A stretch of 64,000 nt of DNA from Mariprofundus erugo (GTDB lineage Bacteria > Pseudomonadota > Zetaproteobacteria > Mariprofundales > Mariprofundaceae): contig NZ_VBRY01000006.1 of the NCBI RefSeq assembly GCF_005818865.1, positions 124,001 through 188,000 on the forward strand, read 5' to 3'. The position numbers were made by a program, and so were the translations under genes. Below, piece by piece: positions 43,820 through 53,133 of this stretch. The notes beneath the pieces are model-generated. The model had not been told where the DNA came from and searched no databases. It saw nothing but the letters and a program-made list of their open reading frames with translations. The number at the start of each line of letters is the position of its first letter. Positions within the stretch are counted from its first letter, which is position 1.

Positions 43820-44655
43820 GCCGCGCTGACGGAGCTGTGAGGCATGCCAGCGGATGGCAATTGCTGGCGCTGTTTGTGACGGCATTGCTGCTGTTTGTCG
43901 TTTGGCGCTGGCAGCCGGAGCCGTGGTTGCGCAGTACGATAGCCGAATCACTGCGCCCTTATCATATGACTCTGGAGTATCAGAAGCTGGAAACAGCCGG
44001 CCTGGCAATCAGGCTGGAGGGTGTGCGTATCAGCAGTGATTCCCTGCCGCTGCCTTTGCAGCTGGATTCCATCCGCCTTGCACCGGACTGGCTCTCCCTG
44101 CTACAGCTCAGGCCTGCTGCACATCTGACGCTGCTGTGGAACGGGGTCGACGTGCAGGCGACGCTTTCGCGATCTGATCAGGCAATAGAACTGGCTGATA
44201 TGCATGCGAGTGCCGCAGCTGAAGCGTTATCGGCGCAATTTTCCGGGATGTTGCCGGTACAGCCCGGTGGTGAGTTGCAGCTCTCCGGCACATTGCAAAT
44301 AGATCCGGTCAGCGGGCGCCCATTAAACGGTTCATTGCAAGGGATATGGCAGCAGGCGTCACTGCTGTTTCCGGGTGCAAAGGAGTCGCTCGGAAACTAT
44401 ACCCTGGCGCTTAAACATGATGGGCAGGGAAATAGCTGGCAATGGCAGCTGACCGGAGGGACCGCTGTTGTGCTTCATGGCACAGGTACACTCGCCATCC
44501 CGTCAAATCTGCCGCAGCAGTGGCAGCTGGCAGGTGATGTGGGGATAGTGGCCGGAGCCTCCGTTTCAGCGACGTTGCAGTCGATGCTGCAACAGCCGCT
44601 TCGTTTTTCACTGGCGGGCTCACTGATGGCACCGCGACTACAGCTTCAGCGCTAA
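43816..44655 (+). CDS. gspN: Type II secretion protein GspN
   Basis: A 279-residue protein with an N-terminal membrane helix (WQLLALFVTALLLFVVW) and a beta-rich periplasmic domain (QLSGTLQIDPVSGRPLNGSL). Its place as the last gene after gspM and its architecture support GspN, a variable subunit dispensable in some species. ATG overlaps the gspM stop. Confidence 0.82.
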   Translation: MSRADGAVRHASGWQLLALFVTALLLFVVWRWQPEPWLRSTIAESLRPYHMTLEYQKLETAGLAIRLEGVRISSDSLPLPLQLDSIRLAPDWLSLLQLRPAAHLTLLWNGVDVQATLSRSDQAIELADMHASAAAEALSAQFSGMLPVQPGGELQLSGTLQIDPVSGRPLNGSLQGIWQQASLLFPGAKESLGNYTLALKHDGQGNSWQWQLTGGTAVVLHGTGTLAIPSNLPQQWQLAGDVGIVAGASVSATLQSMLQQPLRFSLAGSLMAPRLQLQR

Positions 44656-45182
44656 TCCTGATCATGCGGTGCTGATTGCAGAAGTGTCCTGATGCGCTGC
44701 CATTGCACCTGCTTTTCCTCCAGTCTCATTGAGGCATGAGCCGGACTGGTAGATGGAAGGTACAGGCAGGGGATATCGGCGAATGGCGGGGCCAGAGCGG
44801 GGCGAACCATGCGCCTGTACAGCTCGGCAGCCTTTTGTCCGTTAAATGCGATCCACTGTATGTGCGGATGAGAGCGGAAAAACAGGTTGAAATCATTGGC
44901 GATGACCGTGTGTTGCTGAATGGCTGCATCCAGACTCCCCGCTCTTTTGCACTGATGAGCAACATCCCACAGGGCAATCTCCTGATGGTGCAGCTGCTCC
45001 AGACGTGCGGGATACGGCAGTGACAGGTCGAAGCCGAACAGATTGGCCATGATCGGCCAGAAAGCGTTGCGTGGATGCGCATAATACTGTTGCTCATCGA
45101 GTGATTTTCGTCCCGGCATCGAGCCCAGAATCAGCACCCTGGCACTGGCATCAGCCGAGTATGGAAAGCCTGTTTCAAGCAT
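44652..45182 (-). CDS. DNA-deoxyinosine glycosylase-like (UDG superfamily)
   Basis: A 176-residue member of the uracil-DNA glycosylase superfamily. The N-terminal motif [20 protein letters not shown] and PRNAFWPIM match family 6 hypoxanthine-DNA glycosylases and their relatives, and the C-terminal motif PSTSPAHA corresponds to the H-containing motif II. The role would be excision of deaminated adenine from DNA. The gene converges on and overlaps gspN by four bases. Confidence 0.85.
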   Translation of the reverse strand: MLETGFPYSADASARVLILGSMPGRKSLDEQQYYAHPRNAFWPIMANLFGFDLSLPYPARLEQLHHQEIALWDVAHQCKRAGSLDAAIQQHTVIANDFNLFFRSHPHIQWIAFNGQKAAELYRRMVRPALAPPFADIPCLYLPSTSPAHASMRLEEKQVQWQRIRTLLQSAPHDQD

Positions 45183-45339
45183 GGCTCAAGCGTTGCAGGA
45201 GTGCAGGCAAACAGCAAGATTCATGCTGCTGGCAGCAAGGTCTGACGGAATATACGGCGTGCCGATATTTGCGGTTACTTTCTGCACCGGGGCCTCGCAT
45301 CGGGAGTCGTGCGGTGACAGCGAAATCAGGAGAGGAAAT

Positions 45340-46335
45340 ATGAGCAGTTCATTGAATGATATCGTCAGAGAGGTCACCGGTGCATGCAGTGTGATCCGTG
45401 GCGAGGTGATCCAGTCGCTGTGGAGCGGTTATGGTGAAATTGTGCGCTATCGTCTGAGCGGGGCCGCCGCCGACAGTGCCGTGCTCAAACATGTCATATT
45501 TCCATCACAGGTGAATCATCCGCATGGCTGGCACAACGATCTTTCTCATCAACGCAAGGTGCGCTCGTATGAGGTTGAAATGGCCTGGTACCGGGATTGG
45601 GCCGGACGCTGTGATGCGTATTGCCGGGTGCCGCACTGTTACGCTTCAGTGACTCAGGGGGAGGAGCACCTGATCGTTTTGGAGGATCTGGATGCCGCCG
45701 GATTCCCGCTGAGGAAAAGCAGACTTGATCTTCAGGGGGTGCAGGCATGCCTGGTCTGGCTGGCAAATTTTCATGCCACTTTTATGGAGGAAAAGCCGGC
45801 CGGGCTCTGGCCTGTCGGTACCTACTGGCATTTGGCAACCCGGCCGGATGAACTTGCCGTGATGGCGGATGACAGCTTGCGTCGTGCCGCCCCGCGTATG
45901 GATGCCATGTTGGCGAATGCCCGTTATCAGACGCTGGTGCATGGTGATGCCAAGCTGGCCAATTTCTGTTTCTCGACTGATGGCAAAAAGGTGGCAGCGG
46001 TAGACTTTCAATATGTCGGAGGCGGTTGCGGCATGAAAGATGTCGCCTATTTTCTCGGTAGTTGCCTGAACGATCAGGGACACGAGCGGTATCAGGCATC
46101 ACTGCTGGATTACTACTTTGCTGCACTGGCACAGGCAGTGGATCGCCATGGCAAGCAGCTGGATATGGCGTTACTGGAACAGGAGTGGCGCTCTCTTTTG
46201 CCGCTGGCACAGGCCGACTTTTACCGTTTTCTGGTTGGCTGGATGCCGACGCACTGGAAGATTAATGATTACAGCAAGCGTGTCGCCACGAAGGTTGCCA
46301 TGCAGCTGAACCGGGAGGCATACGATGTGCTTTAA
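45340..46335 (+). CDS. CHK/ecdysteroid-kinase-like phosphotransferase
   Basis: A 331-residue protein of the APH/choline-kinase-like superfamily. The catalytic loop [14 protein letters not shown] (near 199-212) and the Mg-binding [11 protein letters not shown] (near 220) are intact. Substrate is unknown; the best match is the family of ecdysteroid-22-kinase-like (DUF1679/CHK) proteins, found widely in bacteria. AGGAGAGG precedes ATG 45340. It overlaps rraA by 11 bases. Confidence 0.82.
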   Translation: MSSSLNDIVREVTGACSVIRGEVIQSLWSGYGEIVRYRLSGAAADSAVLKHVIFPSQVNHPHGWHNDLSHQRKVRSYEVEMAWYRDWAGRCDAYCRVPHCYASVTQGEEHLIVLEDLDAAGFPLRKSRLDLQGVQACLVWLANFHATFMEEKPAGLWPVGTYWHLATRPDELAVMADDSLRRAAPRMDAMLANARYQTLVHGDAKLANFCFSTDGKKVAAVDFQYVGGGCGMKDVAYFLGSCLNDQGHERYQASLLDYYFAALAQAVDRHGKQLDMALLEQEWRSLLPLAQADFYRFLVGWMPTHWKINDYSKRVATKVAMQLNREAYDVL

Positions 46336-46804
46336 AACAACCGATCTGTATGACCAATATCTTGAAACAGTGCAGGTGGCGGCGCCTCTGTTTCGTGATT
46401 ATGGTGGCAGACGCCGCTTCTCCGGTCAGATTGTGACTCTGAAGGCCTTCGAGGATAACACATATCTGAAGGCGGCATTCGAAACGGACGGCCGGGGTAA
46501 GGTGCTGGTGGTGGATAGTGGCGGCTCGTTACGCTGTGCGATGATGGGTGATGTCATGGCCTCACTGGCTGCGGAACATGGCTGGGAGGGGGTGATTATC
46601 CACGGTTGCATTCGCGATTCCGTGGATGTGGCGAAAGTCGATATCGGGGTGAAGGCGCTTGCCACCACGCCGCGCAAAACGGTGAAGCGGGGGCAGGGCA
46701 CTTCCGGAATTCCGCTTGCATTTGCCGATGTGACCTTCAGGCCGGGAGAGTACCTTTATGCCGATGAGGACGGCATTGTCATTGCCTCTGTCGCATTGCT
46801 TTAG
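46325..46804 (+). CDS. rraA: RraA-like protein (ribonuclease E activity regulator A)
   Basis: A 159-residue protein that aligns along its length with Rra[19 protein letters not shown] at the start, [20 protein letters not shown], and [11 protein letters not shown] near 95. In E. coli RraA binds RNase E and limits RNA decay; in others the fold is an aldolase-like one. It overlaps the upstream kinase gene, which suggests a two-gene operon. The partner relationship is not known. Confidence 0.9.
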   Translation: MCFKTTDLYDQYLETVQVAAPLFRDYGGRRRFSGQIVTLKAFEDNTYLKAAFETDGRGKVLVVDSGGSLRCAMMGDVMASLAAEHGWEGVIIHGCIRDSVDVAKVDIGVKALATTPRKTVKRGQGTSGIPLAFADVTFRPGEYLYADEDGIVIASVALL

Positions 46805-46905
46805 GGAGATGCTGATTGATTGCCCTCCTGGCAAAATCAGTTCGCAAAGACAAAATCGTGACAAAGAGGCAGGAAGCTGATTGGGCGGCCGTCCATGGCT
46901 CGCTC

Positions 46906-46931
46906 GGAAGCGCCGACACATCAGCGCTTCC
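46906..46931. terminator. Weak hairpin between rraA and pfkA
   Basis: GGAAGCGC and GCGCTTCC pair across a 10-base loop. No U-tract follows, so it may only insulate the convergent genes. Confidence 0.35.
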
Positions 46932-46998
46932 TTAGGGCGACTGGTTTACAGGCTTGATGCCCCAGTGCTCCCGTCATCGGCAGCGCCGGGAGCTGATA

Positions 46999-48135
46999 TT
47001 ACTCGTTATGGTCGAGGCGGGTGAGCTCCTGACCTGCCGGTGTGCGTCCGAGATTGATGCCGATCGATTCAGCACAGCGGATCAGTTGTGAGTCGAGCGG
47101 AATGCGGCGGACGACACCTGCCAGCTCACACAGTGGCACCAGTGTCATATCCGGTGTATTCAGGCTGACCATATTGCCGAATTTTCCTTCGGCTGCAGCC
47201 TGGACGGCATGACTGCCAAGACGTGTGCCGAGAATGCGGTCAAAAGCGGTGGGGGAGCCACCACGCTGAATATGGCCAAGAACCGTGCAGCGAACCTCCA
47301 GATCAATACGCTTCCTGATCTCTGCCGCAAGGTGGAAACCGACACCGCCAAGCTGTGGCACCCCCTGCAGGCGGGTTGAAGCAGCTTCCTGCACAATACA
47401 ATCACCGCCGATCTCCTTTGCTCCTTCCGCAACGATGATAATACTGAACGGACTACCGTTTCTTGCCCGCTGGCGGATTCTTTGTACCACACTTTCGATG
47501 TCATAGGGGATTTCGGGGATCAGAATGATATGGGCTCCCCCGGAGATACCTGCCTCCATGGCGATCCAGCCGGCACTGCGTCCCATCACCTCAAGGATCA
47601 TCACGCGCTGATGACTTTCACCCGTTGTGTAAAGGCGGTCAAGCGCATCGCATGCAACCTGCACTGCAGTCTGGAAACCGAATGTGTAGTCCGTTTTATC
47701 CAGATCATTATCGATAGTTTTCGGAATGCCGATCACCGGGACACCACGCTCAAACAGGCGATAGCCGATCTCCAGTGTGCCCTCGCCACCGACGATAAAC
47801 AGGCAGTCGAGCTGCAGCTGTTCAACAGTTGCCAGGGCCTTGTCAGAGTAATCGTGCACCGAGATCGAGTGATCGGGATTTATTTCACGCCACTCGAACG
47901 GATTACCTTTGTTGGTGGTTCCCAGAATGGTTCCGCCGAGTGTCAGGATACTGCGCGTACTGTGAACGGTCAGCTCGGTGGTATGATTGAATACGAGCCC
48001 TTCAAAACCGCGTTCGATACCGATTACTGTGGCACCATGGCCAAATACAGCGGCGCGAGTGACGGCGCGAATGACGGCGTTCAGGCCGGAACAATCGCCA
48101 CCTCCGGTTAATATGCCAACACGTTTCAGGCTCAC
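46999..48135 (-). CDS. pfkA: 6-phosphofructokinase, group III-like
   Basis: Phosphorylates fructose-6-phosphate in glycolysis. The 378-residue protein shows GILTGGGDCSGLNAVIRA at the start, GGEGTLEIGYRLF near 102, PKTIDNDLDKTDYTFGFQTA near 138 and a C-terminal HIQRGGSPTAFDR. The GGEG motif keeps the glycine usual in ATP enzymes, while PKTIDND carries the lysine common in PPi-type or mixed enzymes, so phosphoryl donor cannot be settled by eye. Start is GTG with a GGAGGA site. Confidence 0.92.
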   Translation of the reverse strand: MSLKRVGILTGGGDCSGLNAVIRAVTRAAVFGHGATVIGIERGFEGLVFNHTTELTVHSTRSILTLGGTILGTTNKGNPFEWREINPDHSISVHDYSDKALATVEQLQLDCLFIVGGEGTLEIGYRLFERGVPVIGIPKTIDNDLDKTDYTFGFQTAVQVACDALDRLYTTGESHQRVMILEVMGRSAGWIAMEAGISGGAHIILIPEIPYDIESVVQRIRQRARNGSPFSIIIVAEGAKEIGGDCIVQEAASTRLQGVPQLGGVGFHLAAEIRKRIDLEVRCTVLGHIQRGGSPTAFDRILGTRLGSHAVQAAAEGKFGNMVSLNTPDMTLVPLCELAGVVRRIPLDSQLIRCAESIGINLGRTPAGQELTRLDHNE

Positions 48136-48223
48136 ATGATCCTCCGGACTGATATCAACTATATAGTTAACCGGGCTTCAGGCAGGAACGAAGTGATATC
48201 ATCTTCGCTATTAATGCAGGAAG

Positions 48224-48640
48224 CTAATGAAGGGTGGGTTGAGAGAAGGTGGCTTTACCAAGGGCTGCAAGTCCCTCCAGCCAGTTGATATAGGATTTGA
48301 GGTGGGTCTCTTTCTCACTTTCCGAGAAGACTCCCATTTCAACCAGGATATCACCGATCTTTTTCCTGCTTTCACTCTGCCTGGTCAGCAGCTCTTCGAT
48401 TTGTTGCTGGTTTAACAGTCCGAGCTCCATCGCAATCTCTCCGAAGGGGCGATGCGTCTGGCTCTGCTTGTTCAGTACTGTGATCAAATCCATGGAATCG
48501 AGAGCATAGCTTGCCTGAGCGAGCTCGCCGATCTTCTGTTGTTCGGACTTTTGTTTCTCCAGCGCAAGACAAACATATTTTGCATCGACACCAAGGTGGG
48601 AGATTAAAAATGAACCGAAGAAATTGGTGGAAGTAGCCAT
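48224..48640 (-). CDS. Small helical protein with MshEN/GspE-N-like repeats
   Basis: A 138-residue protein unrecognised as a named product. Two repeated segments resemble the N-terminal GspE/MshEN domain: QKIGELAQASYALDSMDLI and RPFGEIAMELGLLNQQQIEELLTRQ, then KKIGDILVEMG. MshEN domains bind c-di-GMP in some proteins, but the key motif is incomplete here. ATG 48640 is chosen; an upstream ATG at 48676 is in frame. It lies just downstream of the hybrid kinase gene, separated by a strong hairpin. Confidence 0.68.
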   Translation of the reverse strand: MATSTNFFGSFLISHLGVDAKYVCLALEKQKSEQQKIGELAQASYALDSMDLITVLNKQSQTHRPFGEIAMELGLLNQQQIEELLTRQSESRKKIGDILVEMGVFSESEKETHLKSYINWLEGLAALGKATFSQPTLH

Positions 48641-48689
48641 CTGATTAAACGCTCCATCGTTTGATAATCGATGCATGCAGTCTATGCAT

Positions 48690-48728
48690 GCACATCAAAC
48701 TCAGCAACCACTGCTGAGTTTGATGTGC
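48690..48728. repeat. Strong 17-bp inverted repeat between kinase and small helical gene
   Basis: GCACATCAAACTCAGCA and TGCTGAGTTTGATGTGC pair perfectly across a five-base loop (ACCAC). A second hairpin, GCATGCA/TGCATGC (48673-48691), abuts it. No T-run follows on the minus strand, so it need not be a terminator; a processing or regulatory hairpin in the leader of the 48640 gene is possible. Confidence 0.85.
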
Positions 48729-48808
48729 GAAGCCCGAAGCGGGATCTTTGTATCGTACCTTTTTGATTGTCTGTGCATTGAAAAGCATCGATTTGACACT
48801 CATTGGCT

Positions 48809-51244
48809 TCACATCTGCTGATCGCGTTGGCGGAATGGGTCGGGTTCAAGGAGCTGGCGTATCGCCGCAGCCAGCTTTTGAATCACGGGCGGTTTCTCGA
48901 GCAGCATGCACGACTCCAGTTGCGCAGTGATTTCAGAGGCGTGACTCTTATCGTATCCGGTAAGAAATATGATGGGTAGCGCCGGGCGGGTATTGCGCAG
49001 GGTTTTGGCTACCTCAATGCCACTTTTCTCCGGCATCATGATATCAAGAATAGCCAGTTGGATGTCGCTTTGATGCAGTGCAAACAGCTCGATGGCCTGC
49101 ACACCATCGGTCGCTTTTAACAGGCGGTAATTTAGACGCTCAAGCACTGCGGCGATGGAGTCCAGTACTTCGGGGGCATCGTCTGCGAGAAGAATCAGCT
49201 CATGTTGTCCATATTGCATGGTCTGGTTTGTGGTGGCATCACCAACGGTGTCCGGCTTATGTTCAATATGGGAGCACAGCGGCAGGTAGATGGAGAAGGT
49301 TGTGCCCTGATCCTTACTGCTTTCTATATCAATGGCGCCATCATGGGTTTTGACGGCACCAAAGGCCATGGCAAGGCCAAGACCGCTACCTTTCCCGACC
49401 TCTTTGGTCGTGAAAAATGGTTCAAACAGATGGGGCATATCTTCTGCCGCAATGCCGCAGCCGTTATCGACCAATGTGATGCAGGCGAATGCATCGCCTT
49501 GCAGTTCCGGATGCAACTTGCGGAAGGCTGCATCGGCTGTTAGCCGCTGCAGTCGGATGGTCAGAGCGGGGTTGTTAACCCCTTTTAAGGCGTCACGGGC
49601 ATTATTGGCCAGATTCAGCAGCAGTTGCTGGAGCTGGTTATGATCCCCGCAGATATGGCACTCATCTTCACAATGCGTGTATTCAAGCCGGATGTTTTCA
49701 GGAAGAGCAAGGCGAATCAGCGCCATTGTGTCACTGATCAGTGCGTGCAGATGCAGCGGTTGTTTGTGAACCATGGCCTTGCGGGCAAAGGTCAGCAGTT
49801 GGCCGATGACCTCGGCGGCCCGATAGCTCAGCTCGTTGATATGATCTATTCTGGCCTGTACGGCAGGCTGGGCCAGGGTCTCCTGCTTGATCAGATAAGC
49901 GTAACCGGTGATACCTGCCAGCAAATTATTGAAGTTGTGAGCGATTCCTCCGGCCAGTATGCCGACAGCCTCCATCTTCTGCGCCTGAAGAAAGCTCTGC
50001 TCCAGCTGTTCATAGTCCGATATGTTCTGTTGAATGCATACCACATGTGAAATATGACCGGCGTCATTATAGATGGGAGCTGCTGACATCATGGCCGGGT
50101 AACGGCTTCCATCCTTGCGTCGGGCAGTCACTTTATTCTGCCAGATTTCACCTCGATTGACAGTGGTCCAAAGGGCATTGAAAACAGGAATGGTTTGACA
50201 GCTTTCCTGCAAAAAGGCGGGCCCGTGGCCGATGAGCTCTTCGGGATCGTAACCGGTCAGCTTGCTAAAACTGTTGTTGATATAGACGGTAATGCCATTC
50301 AGATCGGTTACAGCAATCGCTTCTCCCGCCTGCTCAATCGCGGATGAGAGGATGCGAAGCCGGTTTCTGGCTTTAAATGCACTGCGAATGACCAGTGTGG
50401 CGAGTGCAGTGACAATCAGCATCAGCAGTAGAAGAAGCGGCATCACACCTTCAATCATGCGATGGGCCACTGCATCCACATGCCAGGTCAGATAGCCGAT
50501 CGATTTACCATGGATATCTTTCAGCTCAAAGCTTCCTCCATTCGTAACATCAGCGGCAGCTGTATCGGTAGCGGAAATAACCTGCAGCCGGTTGAGAATC
50601 AGTTTTTTCGAGTGTTCCTTGAACAGTGCTGTGGAAAACGGTCGCATAAACAGAAGCACAGGTCGTAATCCGTCAGGCAGGGCGGTTGAGCCCTCTTCTT
50701 CCGGCGTCAGGGCGGAGGCTGAGACAACCATGATTTGTCCCTGAACGATGGCAAGTCCATTAAACGGTTCCGGTTCTGACGATGAGGCGCTGCGAGCCCG
50801 GTTGAGCAGCAGTTGTAGTGTATCCGTATCGAACAGCTCGGTTGCATCAGTTTGGCTGAATGTGTCGTCATGGATGGCATAGAGCGTTTGATTGTCTCCG
50901 CCGATCACAATCATATCCGATATTTTCAGCGTTTCCGAAAGGTAGGGGATATAGGTTTTTCTAACCCACTCAGGATCGGGTTGAGGGGTGGAGTGGATGA
51001 TGATTTCGTCCCACCAGCTGTTGTCTTTGGCAAGAAGGCCGAGATCACCATAAATACTTTCCAGTTCCAGCCCGGCAAAGTAGCGGGACTCATCAACCCT
51101 TTGCTGATCCATGCTGCGTGATCCGAAAAACAGAATCAGCGTAAACGCAATCGCCCCGATGATAAAGAGGGCTGAAAATGACAAAATCAGCGTATTGATG
51201 GCACAATGAGGTTGCGCCGCTGCGCGGTTGTTTTTTACGCCCAT
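48809..51244 (-). CDS. Hybrid histidine kinase with CHASE4-like sensor, PAS and receiver domains
   Basis: An 811-residue membrane sensor. Two membrane helices (TLILSFSALFIIGAIAFTLIL and MIEGVMPLLLLLMLIVTALAT) flank a ~200-residue periplasmic sensor resembling CHASE4. A PAS domain follows (GEAIAVTDLNGITVYINNSF), then the HisKA site GGIAHNFNNLLAGI, an ATPase domain with NAxD/G-type boxes (LLNLANNARDALK, GKGSGLGLAMAFG) and a C-terminal receiver with the phosphoacceptor Asp in LAILDIMMPEKSG. No cognate regulator is adjacent. It is followed downstream by the MshEN-like gene. Confidence 0.92.
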   Translation of the reverse strand: MGVKNNRAAAQPHCAINTLILSFSALFIIGAIAFTLILFFGSRSMDQQRVDESRYFAGLELESIYGDLGLLAKDNSWWDEIIIHSTPQPDPEWVRKTYIPYLSETLKISDMIVIGGDNQTLYAIHDDTFSQTDATELFDTDTLQLLLNRARSASSSEPEPFNGLAIVQGQIMVVSASALTPEEEGSTALPDGLRPVLLFMRPFSTALFKEHSKKLILNRLQVISATDTAAADVTNGGSFELKDIHGKSIGYLTWHVDAVAHRMIEGVMPLLLLLMLIVTALATLVIRSAFKARNRLRILSSAIEQAGEAIAVTDLNGITVYINNSFSKLTGYDPEELIGHGPAFLQESCQTIPVFNALWTTVNRGEIWQNKVTARRKDGSRYPAMMSAAPIYNDAGHISHVVCIQQNISDYEQLEQSFLQAQKMEAVGILAGGIAHNFNNLLAGITGYAYLIKQETLAQPAVQARIDHINELSYRAAEVIGQLLTFARKAMVHKQPLHLHALISDTMALIRLALPENIRLEYTHCEDECHICGDHNQLQQLLLNLANNARDALKGVNNPALTIRLQRLTADAAFRKLHPELQGDAFACITLVDNGCGIAAEDMPHLFEPFFTTKEVGKGSGLGLAMAFGAVKTHDGAIDIESSKDQGTTFSIYLPLCSHIEHKPDTVGDATTNQTMQYGQHELILLADDAPEVLDSIAAVLERLNYRLLKATDGVQAIELFALHQSDIQLAILDIMMPEKSGIEVAKTLRNTRPALPIIFLTGYDKSHASEITAQLESCMLLEKPPVIQKLAAAIRQLLEPDPFRQRDQQM

Positions 51245-51460
51245 ATGCGTTGCCCGGTTGTTTGCTTCATCACATATCTCGCGATGGGTTTATGTGATCC
51301 TCACACGGGCTGATTTCTTCAGCCCCCCGAATACCTCGTTCCTGCAAGGCTCGCATGTATAGCCGGATGTTTCCAGCGGTTATTGTTAAGGAGATGCAGA
51401 TTTATTCAGAGTATCCCTGACAGTGATTTTTCAACGATGGCATCGCAGCCGGCAGGTGAT

Positions 51461-52183
51461 TCAGCTGTTACCTGCCAGCAATAACTCGGCACGGGCGAGG
51501 TCGGCCGGGGTGTCGACCCCGATACAGTGAAAGTCACCGACCGTCACCGCGATATCATAGCCATGATGCAGGACCCGCAACTGCTCAAGCTGCTCACTTT
51601 GCTCCGACTCACACGGAGTCAGGGCAGGATAGATCAGAAGAAACTCTTTGCGGTAGGCGTAAAGGCCGACATGCTGAAGTGCATTTGCCTCGCCTGAGCG
51701 TGGAAAGGGGATCGCGGCACGGCTGAAATACATCGCCCGACCTTTGCCATTGGCAACGAGTTTGACGACATTGGCATCATACAGGTCATCCGGATTACGC
51801 AGCGGGTGGGCCAGCGTTGCCATGGGCAGGAATGGATCGGATGTAAACGGGGTGACTACAGCCCTGATCGCGGCCGGATCGATCAGTGGCTCATCGCCCT
51901 GAACGTTGATGACGATATCGCACTCCATGTCGCGCACGGCTTCTGCCAGCCGGTTGCTGCCATTGGGGTGATCGGCGCGGGTCATGCAGGCGATGGCACC
52001 GCAGTGGCGGGCAATATCGGCAATACGTGCATCATCGGTGGCGACAAACACCGGGCCGAGTTCGCTTGCCTGTGCCTTTTCGATCACATGCTCAATCATC
52101 GGGCGCCCGGCCAGCAAAGCCAGAGGCTTGCCGGGAAAACGGGTGGAGCCCATGCGGGCGGGAATACCAATGGCGATTTTCAT
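51461..52183 (-). CDS. kdsB: CMP-KDO synthetase (3-deoxy-manno-octulosonate cytidylyltransferase)
   Basis: Activates KDO as CMP-KDO for lipid A core assembly. IPARMGSTRFPGKPLALLAGRPMIEHV is the family signature (residues ~7-33), with the metal-binding INVQGDEPLIDP at ~95. ATG 52183 is preferred, one base after the hldA-like stop, with GAGG upstream; the frame extends 18 codons further. HPNGSNRLAEAV replaces the more usual H-x-S-G-T-[DE]-R-L-A-E, a variation worth a check for 8-amino-KDO use. Confidence 0.9.
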   Translation of the reverse strand: MKIAIGIPARMGSTRFPGKPLALLAGRPMIEHVIEKAQASELGPVFVATDDARIADIARHCGAIACMTRADHPNGSNRLAEAVRDMECDIVINVQGDEPLIDPAAIRAVVTPFTSDPFLPMATLAHPLRNPDDLYDANVVKLVANGKGRAMYFSRAAIPFPRSGEANALQHVGLYAYRKEFLLIYPALTPCESEQSEQLEQLRVLHHGYDIAVTVGDFHCIGVDTPADLARAELLLAGNS

Positions 52184-52184
52184 A

Positions 52185-53102
52185 TCAATGGGCCTCAATC
52201 TCTGCCCAGCTGGCCGTTGCCGTGCCGAGCTTGCCAACCACTACGCCGGCAGCGTGGTTGGCCAGTTTTGCTGCTGTCAGGGCATCATCACCACGGGCGA
52301 GACAGGCGGTGAAGACGGCAATCACTGTATCACCGGCACCGGTGACGTCGAAAACATCGCGGGCCGCCGTCGGAATATGATGGTGATGTTCGCCGTCAAA
52401 CAGCGTCATTCCTTTTTCCGAACGGGTAATCAGCACATAGCGCAGCTCAAGCCGTTCATGCAGGGCACGGGCGATGGCTTCGACATGCTGGTCCTCATTG
52501 ACAGCCTTCATGCCGGCCATTGCGGCAGCCTCCATCAGGTTCGGTGTAATCACCGTGGCGCCCTGATAGGCATCGGTGTGAACGGGTTTCGGATCGATGG
52601 CAATAATGCGATCGCCAAGTTGTGCGATCAGCAGGCGGATAAAATCAGGGGTCAGTACCCCCTTGCCGTAATCAGAGAGAATCACGGCCGTGGCATCGGC
52701 CTGCAGCGACTCCACACTGGCAAGCAGACGCTGGTGGGTTTCCGGCTGTGCCGGGGCAACCCATTCCCGATCATAACGTACGACCTGCTGGTGGCGTGCA
52801 ATGATGCGTGTTTTGATGGCGGTCGGCCGGTCATTTGTTTTGGTGATGACGCCGCGATTGTCCGAATCCATCCCGGTTAACTGCTCATGAACCCAGCGCC
52901 CGGGCTCATCATCGCCGACGATACCGAACATGGCCGATGCCGTATCCAGTGCATGCAGGTTGCGCACCACATTGGCCGAGCCTCCCAGTCTGCGGTCAAT
53001 GCGATCAACCGAGACAACAGGAACCGGTGCCTCAGGCGAAATGCGTGATACATCGCCCCAGATAAATTCATCTACAATGATATCGCCAATCACCAGAATC
53101 AC
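52185..53102 (-). CDS. D-glycero-beta-D-manno-heptose-7-phosphate kinase (RfaE1/HldA type)
   Basis: A PfkB/ribokinase-family kinase of 305 residues acting in ADP-heptose synthesis for the LPS core. The start region VILVIGDIIVDEFIWGDVSRISPEAPVPVV, the GGSANVVRNLHALD motif and the C-terminal DVTGAGDTVIAVF (catalytic Asp) all match. The nucleotidyltransferase half of bifunctional HldE is missing, so the adenylyltransferase should be elsewhere. GTG 53102 has an AGAGGGA site eight bases upstream; in-frame starts further upstream overlap wecE. Confidence 0.88.
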   Translation of the reverse strand: MILVIGDIIVDEFIWGDVSRISPEAPVPVVSVDRIDRRLGGSANVVRNLHALDTASAMFGIVGDDEPGRWVHEQLTGMDSDNRGVITKTNDRPTAIKTRIIARHQQVVRYDREWVAPAQPETHQRLLASVESLQADATAVILSDYGKGVLTPDFIRLLIAQLGDRIIAIDPKPVHTDAYQGATVITPNLMEAAAMAGMKAVNEDQHVEAIARALHERLELRYVLITRSEKGMTLFDGEHHHHIPTAARDVFDVTGAGDTVIAVFTACLARGDDALTAAKLANHAAGVVVGKLGTATASWAEIEAH

Positions 53103-53133
53103 GTTCAATTCCCTCTCGTTGTCAGGTTCGCTA

